Shown: positions 16,382-28,591, counted from the first letter of the stretch. The stretch: DNA of 33,876 nucleotides from Thiocapsa sp. (GCF_011390875.1 NZ_JAABRP010000034.1:1-33876), one strand, 5' to 3'. Program-made: numbers and translations. The notes: generated by a model from the letters alone, not told the origin.

Positions 16382-17095
16382 ATGCCCAAAGCCCGCACCC
16401 CTTATCGGGCCGCCAAGCCACCTCCCGAACCGATTCCCGAAAAGGCGCCCAAGCAAGCCCTGTTCGAGCACCTGGCGCTCATCGCCCGCGGTTTCGCCAG
16501 CGCCGCACGCCTTGAGCTGCTGGATTTCCTGGCGCAGGGCGAGCGCAGCGTCGAGGATCTGGCACGGGCCGCAGGTCTCTCGATCGCCAACACCTCCAAG
16601 CATCTGCAGCAGCTCAAGGGCGCGGGTCTCGTGACCCCGAGACGCGACGGCAAACACATCTACTATGCGCTGGCCGACGAGCGGGTCCTCGATGCGATCG
16701 CCACGCTGCGCCGACTCGCCGAGACCCACCAGGAGGCCGTCGCGCAGCTGATCTCAAGCTACCTCAAACAGCGCGATGCACTGGAGCCGATTCCGGCGGA
16801 CGAGCTGCTGGCGCGCGCCCGTGACGGGCTGGTGACGGTGATCGACGTGCGCCCGCCGCAGGAGTATGCCCAAGGGCATCTGGTGGGTGCACTGAACGTC
16901 CCGCTCGATCAGCTGGAGAGCCGGCTGGGCGAGCTGCCGGAGGATCGCGAGGTGGTCGCCTACTGCAGGGGTCCCTGGTGCGTCCTTTCATTCGAAGCCG
17001 TGGCACGCTTGCGCGAAGCCGGTTTTCAGGCGAGGCGACTGCAGGACGGTCTGCCCGAGTGGCGCCGGGCCGGATTGCCGGTCGACGGGGGTTGA
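16382..17095 (+). CDS. ArsR-type regulator fused to a rhodanese domain
   Basis: 237 residues from ATG 16382. A GGAG box lies ten bases upstream; a TTG six bases earlier is possible but too close to it. Residues ~25-115 are a winged-helix ArsR domain (ARLELLDFLAQGERSVEDLA, then LSIANTSKHLQQLKGAGLV). Residues ~138-235 are a rhodanese domain with VIDVRPPQEYAQGHLVGALN and the active-site loop YCRGPWCVLS, in which C195 is the catalytic cysteine and C200 a second one in the loop. This architecture is known in sulfur-responsive repressors and suggests sensing of reactive sulfur species by persulfidation of the loop cysteines. The gene is transcribed away from the TlpA pair, which it may control. A strong stem-loop lies 12 bp after its stop. 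Confidence 0.92.
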   Translation: MPKARTPYRAAKPPPEPIPEKAPKQALFEHLALIARGFASAARLELLDFLAQGERSVEDLARAAGLSIANTSKHLQQLKGAGLVTPRRDGKHIYYALADERVLDAIATLRRLAETHQEAVAQLISSYLKQRDALEPIPADELLARARDGLVTVIDVRPPQEYAQGHLVGALNVPLDQLESRLGELPEDREVVAYCRGPWCVLSFEAVARLREAGFQARRLQDGLPEWRRAGLPVDGG

Positions 17096-17256
17096 GCGCG
17101 CATCGGCGTCATCGCCGCCGGCACGCGCGGGCGGCGATGACGATCCCCGCTCGGAACGGGTGGTTCGAAGGCATTCTCGGCCATGACCGCTGCGGTTGCG
17201 ACGATCGACAGGAGTGCGAGCGGGATTCGCGACGGTTTCGTGTGAACGGACAACAT
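17026..17256 (-). CDS. Possible small exported peptide (doubtful)
   Basis: A 76-codon frame whose first 26 residues look like a signal peptide (MLSVHTKPSRIPLALLSIVA, then AVMA-EN). The remainder is arginine- and proline-rich and overlaps both the stem-loop at 17108-17141 and the 3' end of the ArsR-rhodanese gene in antisense, which argues against a genuine full-length product. A GAGGTGAG box lies upstream of the start. It may be a remnant or chance. Confidence 0.2.
   Translation of the reverse strand: MLSVHTKPSRIPLALLSIVATAAVMAENAFEPPVPSGDRHRRPRVPAAMTPMRAQPPSTGNPARRHSGRPSCSRLA
17108..17141 (+). terminator. Stem-loop after the ArsR-rhodanese gene
   Basis: A perfect 12-bp inverted repeat, GTCATCGCCGCC at 17108-17119 and GGCGGCGATGAC at 17130-17141, with a 10-nt loop, starting 12 bp after the stop codon. 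No U-tract follows, so it may act with Rho or as an mRNA-stabilising hairpin. Confidence 0.6.
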
Positions 17257-17460
17257 GAGAGGCTCACCTCGCGGGTTTGACGGGTCTTCTCGACGGATCT
17301 CGCGGGTTCTCGGGGGATAGGACCCGCATCGGGATCGGTCTCTTTCGCGCCGCGGCGTGAGGAGCGCACCGGCGGGGGCCGTGCGTCGGGCAGATGCGAC
17401 GTATCGTGACAGGAGGCGCGACGGAGCCGGGCGTCGTCACGATTCGTTACAACGCTTCGT

Positions 17461-17486
17461 TTAACCCGATCCCGAAGAACTCGAAT
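17461..17486 (+). promoter_or_regulatory. Candidate ECF-type promoter of the sigma operon
   Basis: TTTAACC (17461-17467) and CGAA (17483-17486), 15 bases apart, resemble the GTAACC / CGAA layout recalled for the Caulobacter SigF group that controls DUF692-type operons. The position, 34-85 bp before the possible sigma-gene starts, would suit autoregulation. This is a by-eye match with relaxed spacing. The rest of 17142-17519 holds no gene I can support. Confidence 0.25.
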
Positions 17487-17570
17487 AAGGCATGATTTTT
17501 CAAAGCGATAGATGCTGGCATGACAAATGGCAGTGTTTCGGCGACTCCAATCCATCGCCGGACCATCGCC

Positions 17571-18095
17571 ATGAACACCGCACTCTCCGAAACCGCCCTG
17601 CCCAGGACAACACCCGAGACGTCCGGCTTCGCCGCGCTGGTGCAGACCTACGGGCGGGATCTGCATCGCTATGCCTACAGACTCTCCGGCAACGTCCACA
17701 CCGCCGAGGATCTGGTGCAGGACACCCTGCTGCGGGCCTGGCGCTCGCTGGATAAGCTGCAGAACCGCGACGCGGTGAAGGGCTGGCTCTTCACGATCGT
17801 GCGGCGCGAGAACGCCCGCCGCTTCCAGCGCGCCCAAGGCCAGGTCTCGGACATCCCGACCGAGGAGCTCCCCGACAGCCATGTGACCTACGACACCTCC
17901 ACCGAGGCCTTCGTCCTGCGTCGCGCCATCCGGGAGCTGCCCGTCGAGTATCGCGAGCCGCTCGTCCTGCAGGTGCTCCACGGCCTATCGCAGCAGGAGA
18001 TCGCCGATCGACTCGGCCTGACCTCGGCCGGCGTGGGGACGCGCCTGTTTCGGGCGCGCCAAAAGCTGCGCGCCTGCTTGGGGGAACGGGGATGA
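17571..18095 (+). CDS. ECF (sigma-70 family) RNA polymerase sigma factor
   Basis: 174 residues from ATG 17571 (an ATG at 17520 in the same frame is possible; neither has a good ribosome-binding site). Region 2 reads YGRDLHRYAYRLSGNVHTAE, then DLVQDTLLRAWRSLDKLQN, with GWLFTIVRREN at 2.4. Region 4 reads LPVEYREPLVLQVLHGLSQQ, then EIADRLGLTSAGVGTRLFRA. It would redirect RNA polymerase to a small regulon, probably including its own operon. No anti-sigma gene follows. Instead the stop overlaps the start of a receiver-domain gene by four bases (ATGA), which ties their translation and suggests the receiver replaces or supplements an anti-sigma. Confidence 0.92.
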   Translation: MNTALSETALPRTTPETSGFAALVQTYGRDLHRYAYRLSGNVHTAEDLVQDTLLRAWRSLDKLQNRDAVKGWLFTIVRRENARRFQRAQGQVSDIPTEELPDSHVTYDTSTEAFVLRRAIRELPVEYREPLVLQVLHGLSQQEIADRLGLTSAGVGTRLFRARQKLRACLGERG

Positions 18096-18553
18096 GCGCC
18101 GCCGATGCCGTCGACCGATTCACCGCGTATCACGGTCGCCGGCCGCGTGTCCTGCTCGTCGAGGACGATCGCGCCTTGGGTCGGATGCTGACCTCCACCT
18201 TCGAGGAGCACGGGGTCCGCGCTCTGCTCGCACGCACCTGCACCGCGGCGCGGACAATCGCCGCCGCGGCCGGCTTTGATTTGGCCTTGGTGGATGCGGA
18301 TCTCCCCGACGGCGACGGGGTGATGCTCGCCGAGGCGCTGCGTGCGGACCACCCCGCCGCTCTGGTGGCGATCTGCAGCGGCCGCCACGGCATCGGCGGG
18401 AGGGGCCATCTGCCGCCGGCCGTCGATGTGGTCTTGATCAAGCCGGTACCGATACGATTATTGTTGGATCTGATGGAGACCGTCTGCCGAACGGAACCGG
18501 ACGCGGTGTCCGGGATCAGGCACACTCGGGATGCGGCGATACGCCCGCGCTAA
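18092..18553 (+). CDS. Single-domain response regulator (receiver only)
   Basis: 153 residues. A CheY-like receiver fills residues ~18-132: VLLVEDDRALGRMLTSTFEE (acidic pocket E-D-D), LALVDADLPDGDGVMLAEAL with the phospho-acceptor Asp in LVDADLPDG, and the conserved lysine in VVLIKPVPIRLL. There is no output domain. The switch residue position reads AICSGRHG (Ser in place of the frequent Thr). The start is fixed by the ATGA overlap with the sigma gene. Its likely partner is the sigma factor or a kinase elsewhere; the nearest kinase gene is at 20918 but is normally expected to pair with a sigma-54-type regulator. Confidence 0.88.
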   Translation: MSAADAVDRFTAYHGRRPRVLLVEDDRALGRMLTSTFEEHGVRALLARTCTAARTIAAAAGFDLALVDADLPDGDGVMLAEALRADHPAALVAICSGRHGIGGRGHLPPAVDVVLIKPVPIRLLLDLMETVCRTEPDAVSGIRHTRDAAIRPR

Positions 18554-18569
18554 CCGGAGCACCGAACAC

Positions 18570-19037
18570 ATGCAGAAACTCGGAATTCTCGGCCTTGTCT
18601 TGATCTTGATCTCACCCGCGTCTTGGACACTCGCCGGCGATGGACCGAGCAATGGCCTGGTGGCGACAACCAGCCCGCACGGGGTCGCCGAAACCGCGGA
18701 TCGTGCCGAGGCGGCGATCGCCGAGCGCGGTCTCGGGGTCTTCGCCCGCATCGACCATGCGGCCGGCGCCACCAAGGCGGGTCTGGAATTGACGCCGACC
18801 GAGCTGCTGATCTTCGGCAACCCGACGGCAGGCACGCGACTGATGCACTGCAGCGCCACGGTCGCGATCGATCTGCCGTTGAAGCTGCTGATTTGGGAAG
18901 GCGCCGACGGCGTCACGCAGGTAGCCTACAACGCGCCGGCCTGGCTCGATACCCGGCACGGCCTCGGCGCCTGTGCGACGGTCTTGGACAACATCGACAG
19001 AATGCTGGCCGAGATCGTCGCGGCGGCCGTCGAGTAG
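18570..19037 (+). CDS. Exported DUF302 protein
   Basis: 155 residues from ATG 18570, with a GGAG box ten bases upstream. A signal peptide is clear (LGILGLVLILISPASWTLAG). The mature part is a DUF302 domain: AEAAIAERGLGVFARIDHAA, then ELLIFGNPTAGTRLMHCSAT, then LPLKLLIWEGADGVTQVAYN and APAWLDTRHGL. The family is widespread in sulfur oxidisers and other proteobacteria. Its structure is known but its biochemical role is not settled. It has two cysteines in the mature part. It lies 16 bp after the receiver gene and 75 bp before the MNIO gene, in the place where bufferin operons usually carry a small cysteine-rich precursor. Confidence 0.88.
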   Translation: MQKLGILGLVLILISPASWTLAGDGPSNGLVATTSPHGVAETADRAEAAIAERGLGVFARIDHAAGATKAGLELTPTELLIFGNPTAGTRLMHCSATVAIDLPLKLLIWEGADGVTQVAYNAPAWLDTRHGLGACATVLDNIDRMLAEIVAAAVE

Positions 19038-19112
19038 ATCCCGACTGAAGGAACGTCTCCGATCGCGCGGTCTGTATCCGTATAACGATTCCAACCGGAA
19101 CCCATTGACGGC

Positions 19113-19970
19113 ATGACTCCAGAACCCTACCCCGTTCACGGCGCCGGTCTCGGTCTGCGGCGTTCTTTTTTGGGCGCCCTGGCGGAGCGGCCGCCCGAGC
19201 GGGTCGACTTCTACGAGATCGCCCCGGAAAACTGGATCGGCATGGGCGGCGTGAACGCGCGCCGCCTCCGCGCGCTGACCGAGCGCCATCCCTTTGTCTG
19301 TCACGGACTCTCGCTCTCGATCGGCGCCCCGACCCCGCTCGACCTGCACTTCGTGCGGCAGATCAAGGCGTTCCTGGACGAGCACGGGATCCGCGCCTAC
19401 ACCGAGCATCTGAGCTATTGCTCCGACGACGGCCACCTCTACGACCTCTTGCCCATCCCCTTCACCGAGGCGGCCGTGCACCATGTCGCCGGACGCGTCC
19501 GTCAGGTGCAGGAGATCTTGGAGCGGCGCATCGCTCTGGAGAACGTCTCCTACTACGGCGTGCCGGGGCAAGAAATGTCCGAGATCGAGTTCATCAAGGC
19601 CGTGCTGACCGAGGCCGACTGCGACCTGTTGCTCGACGTGAACAACATCCATGTCAACGCCGTCAACCACGGCTATGACCCGCGCGCCTTCCTGGCCGAC
19701 CTGCCGGGGGAGCGTATCCGATACGGCCACATCGCCGGCCACTATGTGGAGGCCGAGGATCTGCGGGTCGACACACACGGCGCGGACGTCATCGACCCGG
19801 TGTGGGAGCTGCTGGATCTGGCCTACGCGCGTTTCGGGGTCTTCCCCACGCTCCTGGAGCGCGACTTCAACATCCCGCCCTTGGATGATCTGGTTCGCGA
19901 GGTCGATCGGATCAAAAAGATCCAGCAGGTCCACGCGACGCAATCGGCGCGGTGCGCGGCCGATGCCTGA
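19113..19970 (+). CDS. MNIO (DUF692) peptide-modifying iron enzyme, BufB-like
   Basis: 285 residues of the DUF692 family, now called multinuclear non-heme iron oxidative enzymes, TIM-barrel enzymes that oxidatively modify cysteines in ribosomal peptides (BufB, MbnB and relatives). Candidate metal ligands and pocket residues are visible: [20 protein letters not shown] (H64), TEHLSYC (E98, H99), LENVSYYG (E143), [11 protein letters not shown] (D175, N177), HIAGH (H206, H210), DTHGADV (D220, H222) and LLERDFNIP (E249). The gene overlaps the next by eight bases, as is usual for the enzyme-partner pair. No small cysteine-rich substrate gene is seen nearby. Function as a peptide modifier follows from the family; the substrate is unknown. 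Confidence 0.93.
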   Translation: MTPEPYPVHGAGLGLRRSFLGALAERPPERVDFYEIAPENWIGMGGVNARRLRALTERHPFVCHGLSLSIGAPTPLDLHFVRQIKAFLDEHGIRAYTEHLSYCSDDGHLYDLLPIPFTEAAVHHVAGRVRQVQEILERRIALENVSYYGVPGQEMSEIEFIKAVLTEADCDLLLDVNNIHVNAVNHGYDPRAFLADLPGERIRYGHIAGHYVEAEDLRVDTHGADVIDPVWELLDLAYARFGVFPTLLERDFNIPPLDDLVREVDRIKKIQQVHATQSARCAADA

Positions 19971-20742
19971 GCAATCCGATGTCAACCAGCCCGATTTCTT
20001 CCAACGCCAGCGCGCCTTCGTCGCACATCTGCGCGATCCCGCAAGGATCCCCGGACCGGACGATGTCGAGGATCGCCGGATGGCGATCTATCGCAACCTG
20101 GTGTTCAACAACGTCTCGGCCTTACTCGCGGGCAACTTCCCGGTGCTGCGCCGGATCTTGTCCGATGCACGCTGGAATGACCTGATCCGGGACTTCTTCG
20201 TCCGTCATCGCGCCAAGACACCACTCTTCCTGGAGCTGGGGCAGGAGTTTCTCGACTTTCTGCAGGGCGCACGCGCCAACGATCCTCGGGATCCACCCTT
20301 TCTTCTGGAGCTGGCGCACTACGAATGGGTCGAGCTGGCGTTGCAGATCAGCGATGCGGAGCCGGACCGCACCCGCATCGATCCGTCCGGCGACCTGCTC
20401 GACGGTCGCCCGGTGCTCTCGCCGCTGGCATGGAATCTCACCTATCGCTTCCCGGTCCATCGCATCGGACCGGATCTGCAACCGGATGCGCCGCCGCCGG
20501 AACCGACCCATCTGGTGGTCTATCGCACGCCGGACGACGCCATCGCCTTCCTCGAAATCAACGCCGTGACGCAGCGACTGTTGATCCTCCTGGAAGAGGA
20601 TACCCGGCAGACCGGGCGAGAGGTGCTCCGCCGCATTGCAGAGGAGCTCGGTCATCCGGATCCGGACCAGGTCATCGGCTTTGGGGCCGGATTGATGGAG
20701 GATCTACGCACGCGTGGGGTCTTGCTCGGGACAACCCGCTGA
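19963..20742 (+). CDS. DUF2063 MNIO partner protein, BufC-like
   Basis: 259 residues. The N-terminal DUF2063 DNA-binding-like domain is clear: [20 protein letters not shown], then [20 protein letters not shown] and [20 protein letters not shown] with RTPLF-like [17 protein letters not shown]. The C-terminal part ([37 protein letters not shown]) is typical of HvfC/BufC proteins, which bind the precursor peptide and hand it to the DUF692 enzyme. The ATG at 19963 overlaps the stop of that enzyme, so the two are coupled. It ends the operon, 67 bp before repeat A copy 3. Confidence 0.9.
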   Translation: MPEQSDVNQPDFFQRQRAFVAHLRDPARIPGPDDVEDRRMAIYRNLVFNNVSALLAGNFPVLRRILSDARWNDLIRDFFVRHRAKTPLFLELGQEFLDFLQGARANDPRDPPFLLELAHYEWVELALQISDAEPDRTRIDPSGDLLDGRPVLSPLAWNLTYRFPVHRIGPDLQPDAPPPEPTHLVVYRTPDDAIAFLEINAVTQRLLILLEEDTRQTGREVLRRIAEELGHPDPDQVIGFGAGLMEDLRTRGVLLGTTR

Positions 20743-20809
20743 GCGAGGCGTCGGGATCCCCGCGCCGAGGCGTGGCTCGCGATCGCGCTTTTGTCCGTTC
20801 CTTCGCGTC

Positions 20810-20896
20810 TTAAACCGCGCCGACTCCAGCGGTCGTCAAGTCTGCCGGGGCCGATCCCATCCAAAACCATCGCATCTCGCGCCGAGCGCGGTTTAA
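20810..20896 (+). repeat. Dispersed repeat A, copy 3
   Basis: 87 bp, same orientation as the copy at 3939-4025 and about 70 of 87 positions identical by eye. The termini are TTAAACCGCG and CGCGGTTTAA. There is no neighbouring repeat B. It ends 21 bp before the start of the histidine-kinase gene, so it must overlap that gene's promoter region. On the minus strand it contains an open frame starting MRWFWMGSAPADL and ending GAV then stop. Confidence 0.82.
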
Positions 20897-20917
20897 GGTT
20901 CAACGGCCATCCTCGAC

Positions 20918-26021
<5,104 letters not shown>

Positions 26022-26222
26022 TCACTTGCCTTCGGCCTTCGGCGCTGTCGCCGTCAGCCAGTCGGGCAGCTCGCGCGATCCGGAGTGCCCGACGATGTAC
26101 TCACGGATCAGCTTGCGGATCACCTGCGACGGCGTGAGGTCTTGCTCGGCACAGATCTCCTCGAAGAGCTGTTTTTTGATCGGATCGATCAGCACCGTGA
26201 TTCTCGCGCTGCGGTTTTCCAT
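26022..26222 (-). CDS. Ribbon-helix-helix (CopG-type) DNA-binding protein
   Basis: 66 residues with the RHH pattern: a basic beta strand SARITVLIDP, helix A KKQLFEEICAEQ, and helix B TPSQVIRKLIREYIVG. Dimers of such proteins bind short palindromes. A GGAG box lies five bases upstream of ATG 26222, and a perfect palindrome is 35-53 bp upstream, a natural autoregulatory operator. RHH proteins are often the antitoxin of a toxin-antitoxin pair, but no toxin gene follows downstream on this strand, so it is either an orphan antitoxin or a stand-alone repressor. It may also control the divergent gene at 26430. Confidence 0.78.
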   Translation of the reverse strand: MENRSARITVLIDPIKKQLFEEICAEQDLTPSQVIRKLIREYIVGHSGSRELPDWLTATAPKAEGK

Positions 26223-26256
26223 GGCACTCCACCGATGTGCATGCTATTTGTTTTGG

Positions 26257-26275
26257 ATGTTAATGTGATTAACAT
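26257..26275. promoter_or_regulatory. Perfect palindrome, likely operator
   Basis: ATGTTAATGTGATTAACAT has 8-bp arms around a 3-bp centre. It lies in an AT-rich patch upstream of the ribbon-helix-helix gene and ~155 bp upstream of the divergent spermidine-synthase-like gene. The size and symmetry suit a dimeric RHH regulator binding its own promoter. Binding is inferred. Confidence 0.55.
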
Positions 26276-26429
26276 CGGAAAACCACTGGATCATCTCATG
26301 ACGGGGGCCGGCGGCATTGTTGTCCGACGCCTTGCACCGGACCGTGTCGGGGTGACGAAGCACCGACGCGACGTGTGCATGCAGGCACCGTCCACATTAA
26401 AAACAAGCAATCCAGAGAGATACGACGCC

Positions 26430-27332
26430 GTGCAGCAGCAACCAGCGCTTTTGGAGCTACCGGGTGGGGCATTGGGTGAGTACGGCCGTCTGCGCGTCCT
26501 CGAGTCAAGGACCTGCGACCCGGAGCGACTCTACGAGCGCATCTTGAGCGGACGCTACGGCAAGCCGTTCATCGTCGAAGACGGCCGGACCCGGCGGCTC
26601 TACTTCAGTCTGCGTTACGTGCAGAGCTCCATGCGCATCGCGGATCCGTACGCGCTGGATTTCGCCTACACGCGCAAGATGATGGCCTTCCTGTTGTTCG
26701 TGCCCGAGCCCGAGCATGTCGTGATGGTCGGGCTCGGCGGCGGCTCCATGCCCAAATTCTGTCACCGCCATCTGCCGCACACGCGCCTGACCGTGGTCGA
26801 GGTCAACGCCGATGTCATCGCCCTGAGCGCCGAGTTCGGCGTCCCCGAGGACGAGCGCCTCGTCATCGTTCGAGCCGACGCCGCCGACTATCTTCCCGCC
26901 GACGAGCGCGACACCGACGTCCTGCTGCTGGACGGCTTCGACGCAGACGGCATCTCGCCCGCGTTTCTCAGTCGTGATTTCTACGCAGCGGCCCGCTGTC
27001 GGCTCAGACCCGGGGGCTTGCTCGTCGCCAATTTTTGCGGATCGCCCGACGGATGGCATGCGCATTTCATGCTGCTCGACGAGGTCTTCGAGGGACGAGT
27101 CCACCTCGGTCGCGTCACCCACGACGACAATTACATCGCCTTCGCATTCGCCGATGCCGAATTCCCCCTCGACTGGGCGAGCCCGGGTGAACGAGCAATC
27201 ACGCTGAATCACCGATTTCCGCTCGATTTTCGCTTCCTTGTCGACCGCCTCCGCGACGGAGCCGATCTGCGTCGACAGCTCCGGCGGCGACCGCAAAGCG
27301 CCTTTCAGCATCGAGAGCGGAGACGCGGTTAA
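26430..27332 (+). CDS. Spermidine-synthase-like methyltransferase-fold protein
   Basis: 300 residues from GTG 26430, with a GAGAGA stretch about ten bases upstream. The Rossmann core of polyamine aminopropyltransferases is clear: a beta-hairpin N-terminal part (GKPFIVEDGRTRRLYFSLRY, then VQSSMRIADPYALDFAYTRK), the nucleotide-binding loop VVMVGLGGGSMPKF, the acidic EVNADVIALS, and DADGISPAFLSRDFY with LRPGGLLVANF. The catalytic aspartate region reads LLLDGFDADG. Such stand-alone proteins are often annotated spermidine synthase without proof; a methyltransferase-like role is possible. Its stop overlaps by four bases the end of a convergent toxin-antitoxin remnant. Confidence 0.85.
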   Translation: MQQQPALLELPGGALGEYGRLRVLESRTCDPERLYERILSGRYGKPFIVEDGRTRRLYFSLRYVQSSMRIADPYALDFAYTRKMMAFLLFVPEPEHVVMVGLGGGSMPKFCHRHLPHTRLTVVEVNADVIALSAEFGVPEDERLVIVRADAADYLPADERDTDVLLLDGFDADGISPAFLSRDFYAAARCRLRPGGLLVANFCGSPDGWHAHFMLLDEVFEGRVHLGRVTHDDNYIAFAFADAEFPLDWASPGERAITLNHRFPLDFRFLVDRLRDGADLRRQLRRRPQSAFQHRERRRG

Positions 27333-27688
27333 ACCGAGATTGATCGAAGTTCCGGGATGGTATGCGTCACCTTCGGCAAGCCATGGGCTTCGGCCACCGT
27401 GCGGAGCGCCAAGAGACCGGCGGCTCGCTCGTCGGGATCGTCGAGTGACTCCATCGCTGCTTTCAGGTACGCGACCGCCAGTTCCCGGTCTGCACGCAGT
27501 TCGGCGATCTCGCGCTCGTGGTGCGAGACCACGCCTTTCAATCGACTCATGTGTCGCAAACGAACGCGAATGCTTGTTTGTGCCACCCTATCGCGTAAGG
27601 CGTCCAACCATTCCGTGAAAGGTTCGCGGCCGTCCTCACGCCGATACCAAACAAGCGAATTATCCCGCTCTCCCGGATGGCCGAACAC
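27329..27688 (-). pseudogene. Chimera of HigB-like toxin and HigA-like antitoxin remnants
   Basis: The first ~45 residues resemble the start of a phage-derived Gp49/HigB toxin (LVWYRREDGREPFTEWLDAL, then RDRVAQTSIRVRLRHMSRLKG). The frame then passes straight into residues typical of the N-terminal part of the cognate addiction-module antidote (IAELRADRELAVAYLKAAME, then LLALRTVAEAHG). It ends before the helix-turn-helix that antitoxins need. The end of the toxin and the start and end of the antitoxin have been lost, leaving an in-frame fusion of 119 codons. It is almost certainly non-functional as a toxin-antitoxin system. Confidence 0.6.
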
Positions 27689-27796
27689 GATCCTTCCTAC
27701 ACGCTACTGTTCTCGCATCGCGATCTGGTCGCGGACTTGATCCTAGGCTTCGTGAACGAGGATTGGGTCGAGCTATTGGACTTCACGACCCTATAG
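27677..27796 (+). pseudogene. Rpn/YhgA-like nuclease, N-terminal fragment
   Basis: 39 codons, MAEHDPSYTLLFSHRDLVAD, then LILGFVNEDWVELLDFTTL and a stop. This is the signature start of Rpn-type recombination-promoting nuclease proteins (transposase_31/YhgA-like), which are normally ~300 residues. Homology stops exactly at the in-frame TAG. The rest is missing, and an oppositely oriented remnant begins there. Confidence 0.65.
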
Positions 27797-28591
27797 CGCG
27801 CGCTGATTCGATCCAGCCAGCCGCGTCGAGGAATGTCGCATCCGGCCAGGATGTGCTCGTAGCGAGCCGACATGCCTTGCTGAAACTGGTTGTTTAAGCG
27901 ATCCCGTTGCGCCTCCAGGTCTATGTCTGGGTCCAGGGGTTCAATGACACTGAACCAATCGCGCCAGTAGCCGTCTCGGGCATGAAGGTAGCGTCCCACA
28001 TCGGCGAGCCTGGCGATCAGGTCCGCTTGTGTCACTCGCTCTTGGTTCTCCGCTAGCCAGTACAACCAATGACACAAGATTGCCGCGGGGTGGCTCGACT
28101 GGCCCGCCAACGCATGGGCTGCGCTGAGGAACTGCTCGACCTTGGCCCGCTCGGTATTCTCGTCCACCCGTTTCAGGGTCAGACGCTCGAACAGAAGGGA
28201 GATATCCGACGGGGTCAACCCGGCATTCTTGAGCTTCTGCCCTACACGATCCCGCGCGGCGGCCGAGCCCTTCCACGCGTCCTGAAGCTCCTGACCGAAA
28301 GGGCCAAAGCTCAGCAGACGGACCTTGCACGCGGGATGTTTCCGTGCAACCTCGACCGCCCGCTGCAACAGCCCGTTTCCGCTCCTGGAGACAAGCTCTG
28401 AAAAAGTCAATGGGGCCGTGTGCCCCTTGATTTGGATAGCTTCGCGCAGCATCCCCTGGTCGTCGAAGATCGCGAGATCCTCGATACCCTCGGGCCAGAG
28501 GGTCGCTTGGAGTGCCGTCTGTGGCTCGATCAGCCGGCAACCGGAAGCCCCGCAGGGCGGGACCGGCCGTATCGTTGCGACGAGTGGCCAT
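27797..28591 (-). pseudogene. Frameshifted N-terminal part of a nuclease-type protein
   Basis: A start ATG at 28591 opens RNDTAGPALRGFR, a run seen at the beginning of restriction-fold nuclease domains, but the frame then leaves homology. A second frame continues with LIEPQTALQATLWPEGIEDL, then AIFDDQGMLREAIQIKG, where the D-x(n)-QxK pattern fits a PD-(D/E)xK-like nuclease, and then a helical region (LLSFGPFGQELQDAWKG, LLFERLTLKRVDENTERAKV, ARLADVGRYLHARDGYWRDW). Proteins with this arrangement usually continue into a large STAND-type NTPase effector. Here everything after about 27797 is lost and replaced by antisense Rpn sequence. I infer a dead defence-type gene. The family assignment is tentative; the frameshift and truncation are visible. 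Confidence 0.45.

Noticed and set aside
17137-17280. Plus-strand 47-codon frame with three cysteines (DRCGCDDRQEC) considered as the missing bufferin-like precursor
   Set aside because: It has no signal peptide, no ribosome-binding site, begins inside the stem-loop at 17108-17141 and does not match the DUF2282 cysteine pattern.
18092-18553. Receiver-only protein as partner of the kinase at 20918
   Set aside because: Possible, but its overlap with the sigma gene is a stronger functional link, and the kinase core looks like those paired with sigma-54 regulators.
18612-19985. 457-codon minus-strand frame over the DUF302/DUF692 genes
   Set aside because: Antisense shadow; the plus-strand genes show signal peptide, metal-ligand motifs and coupled starts.
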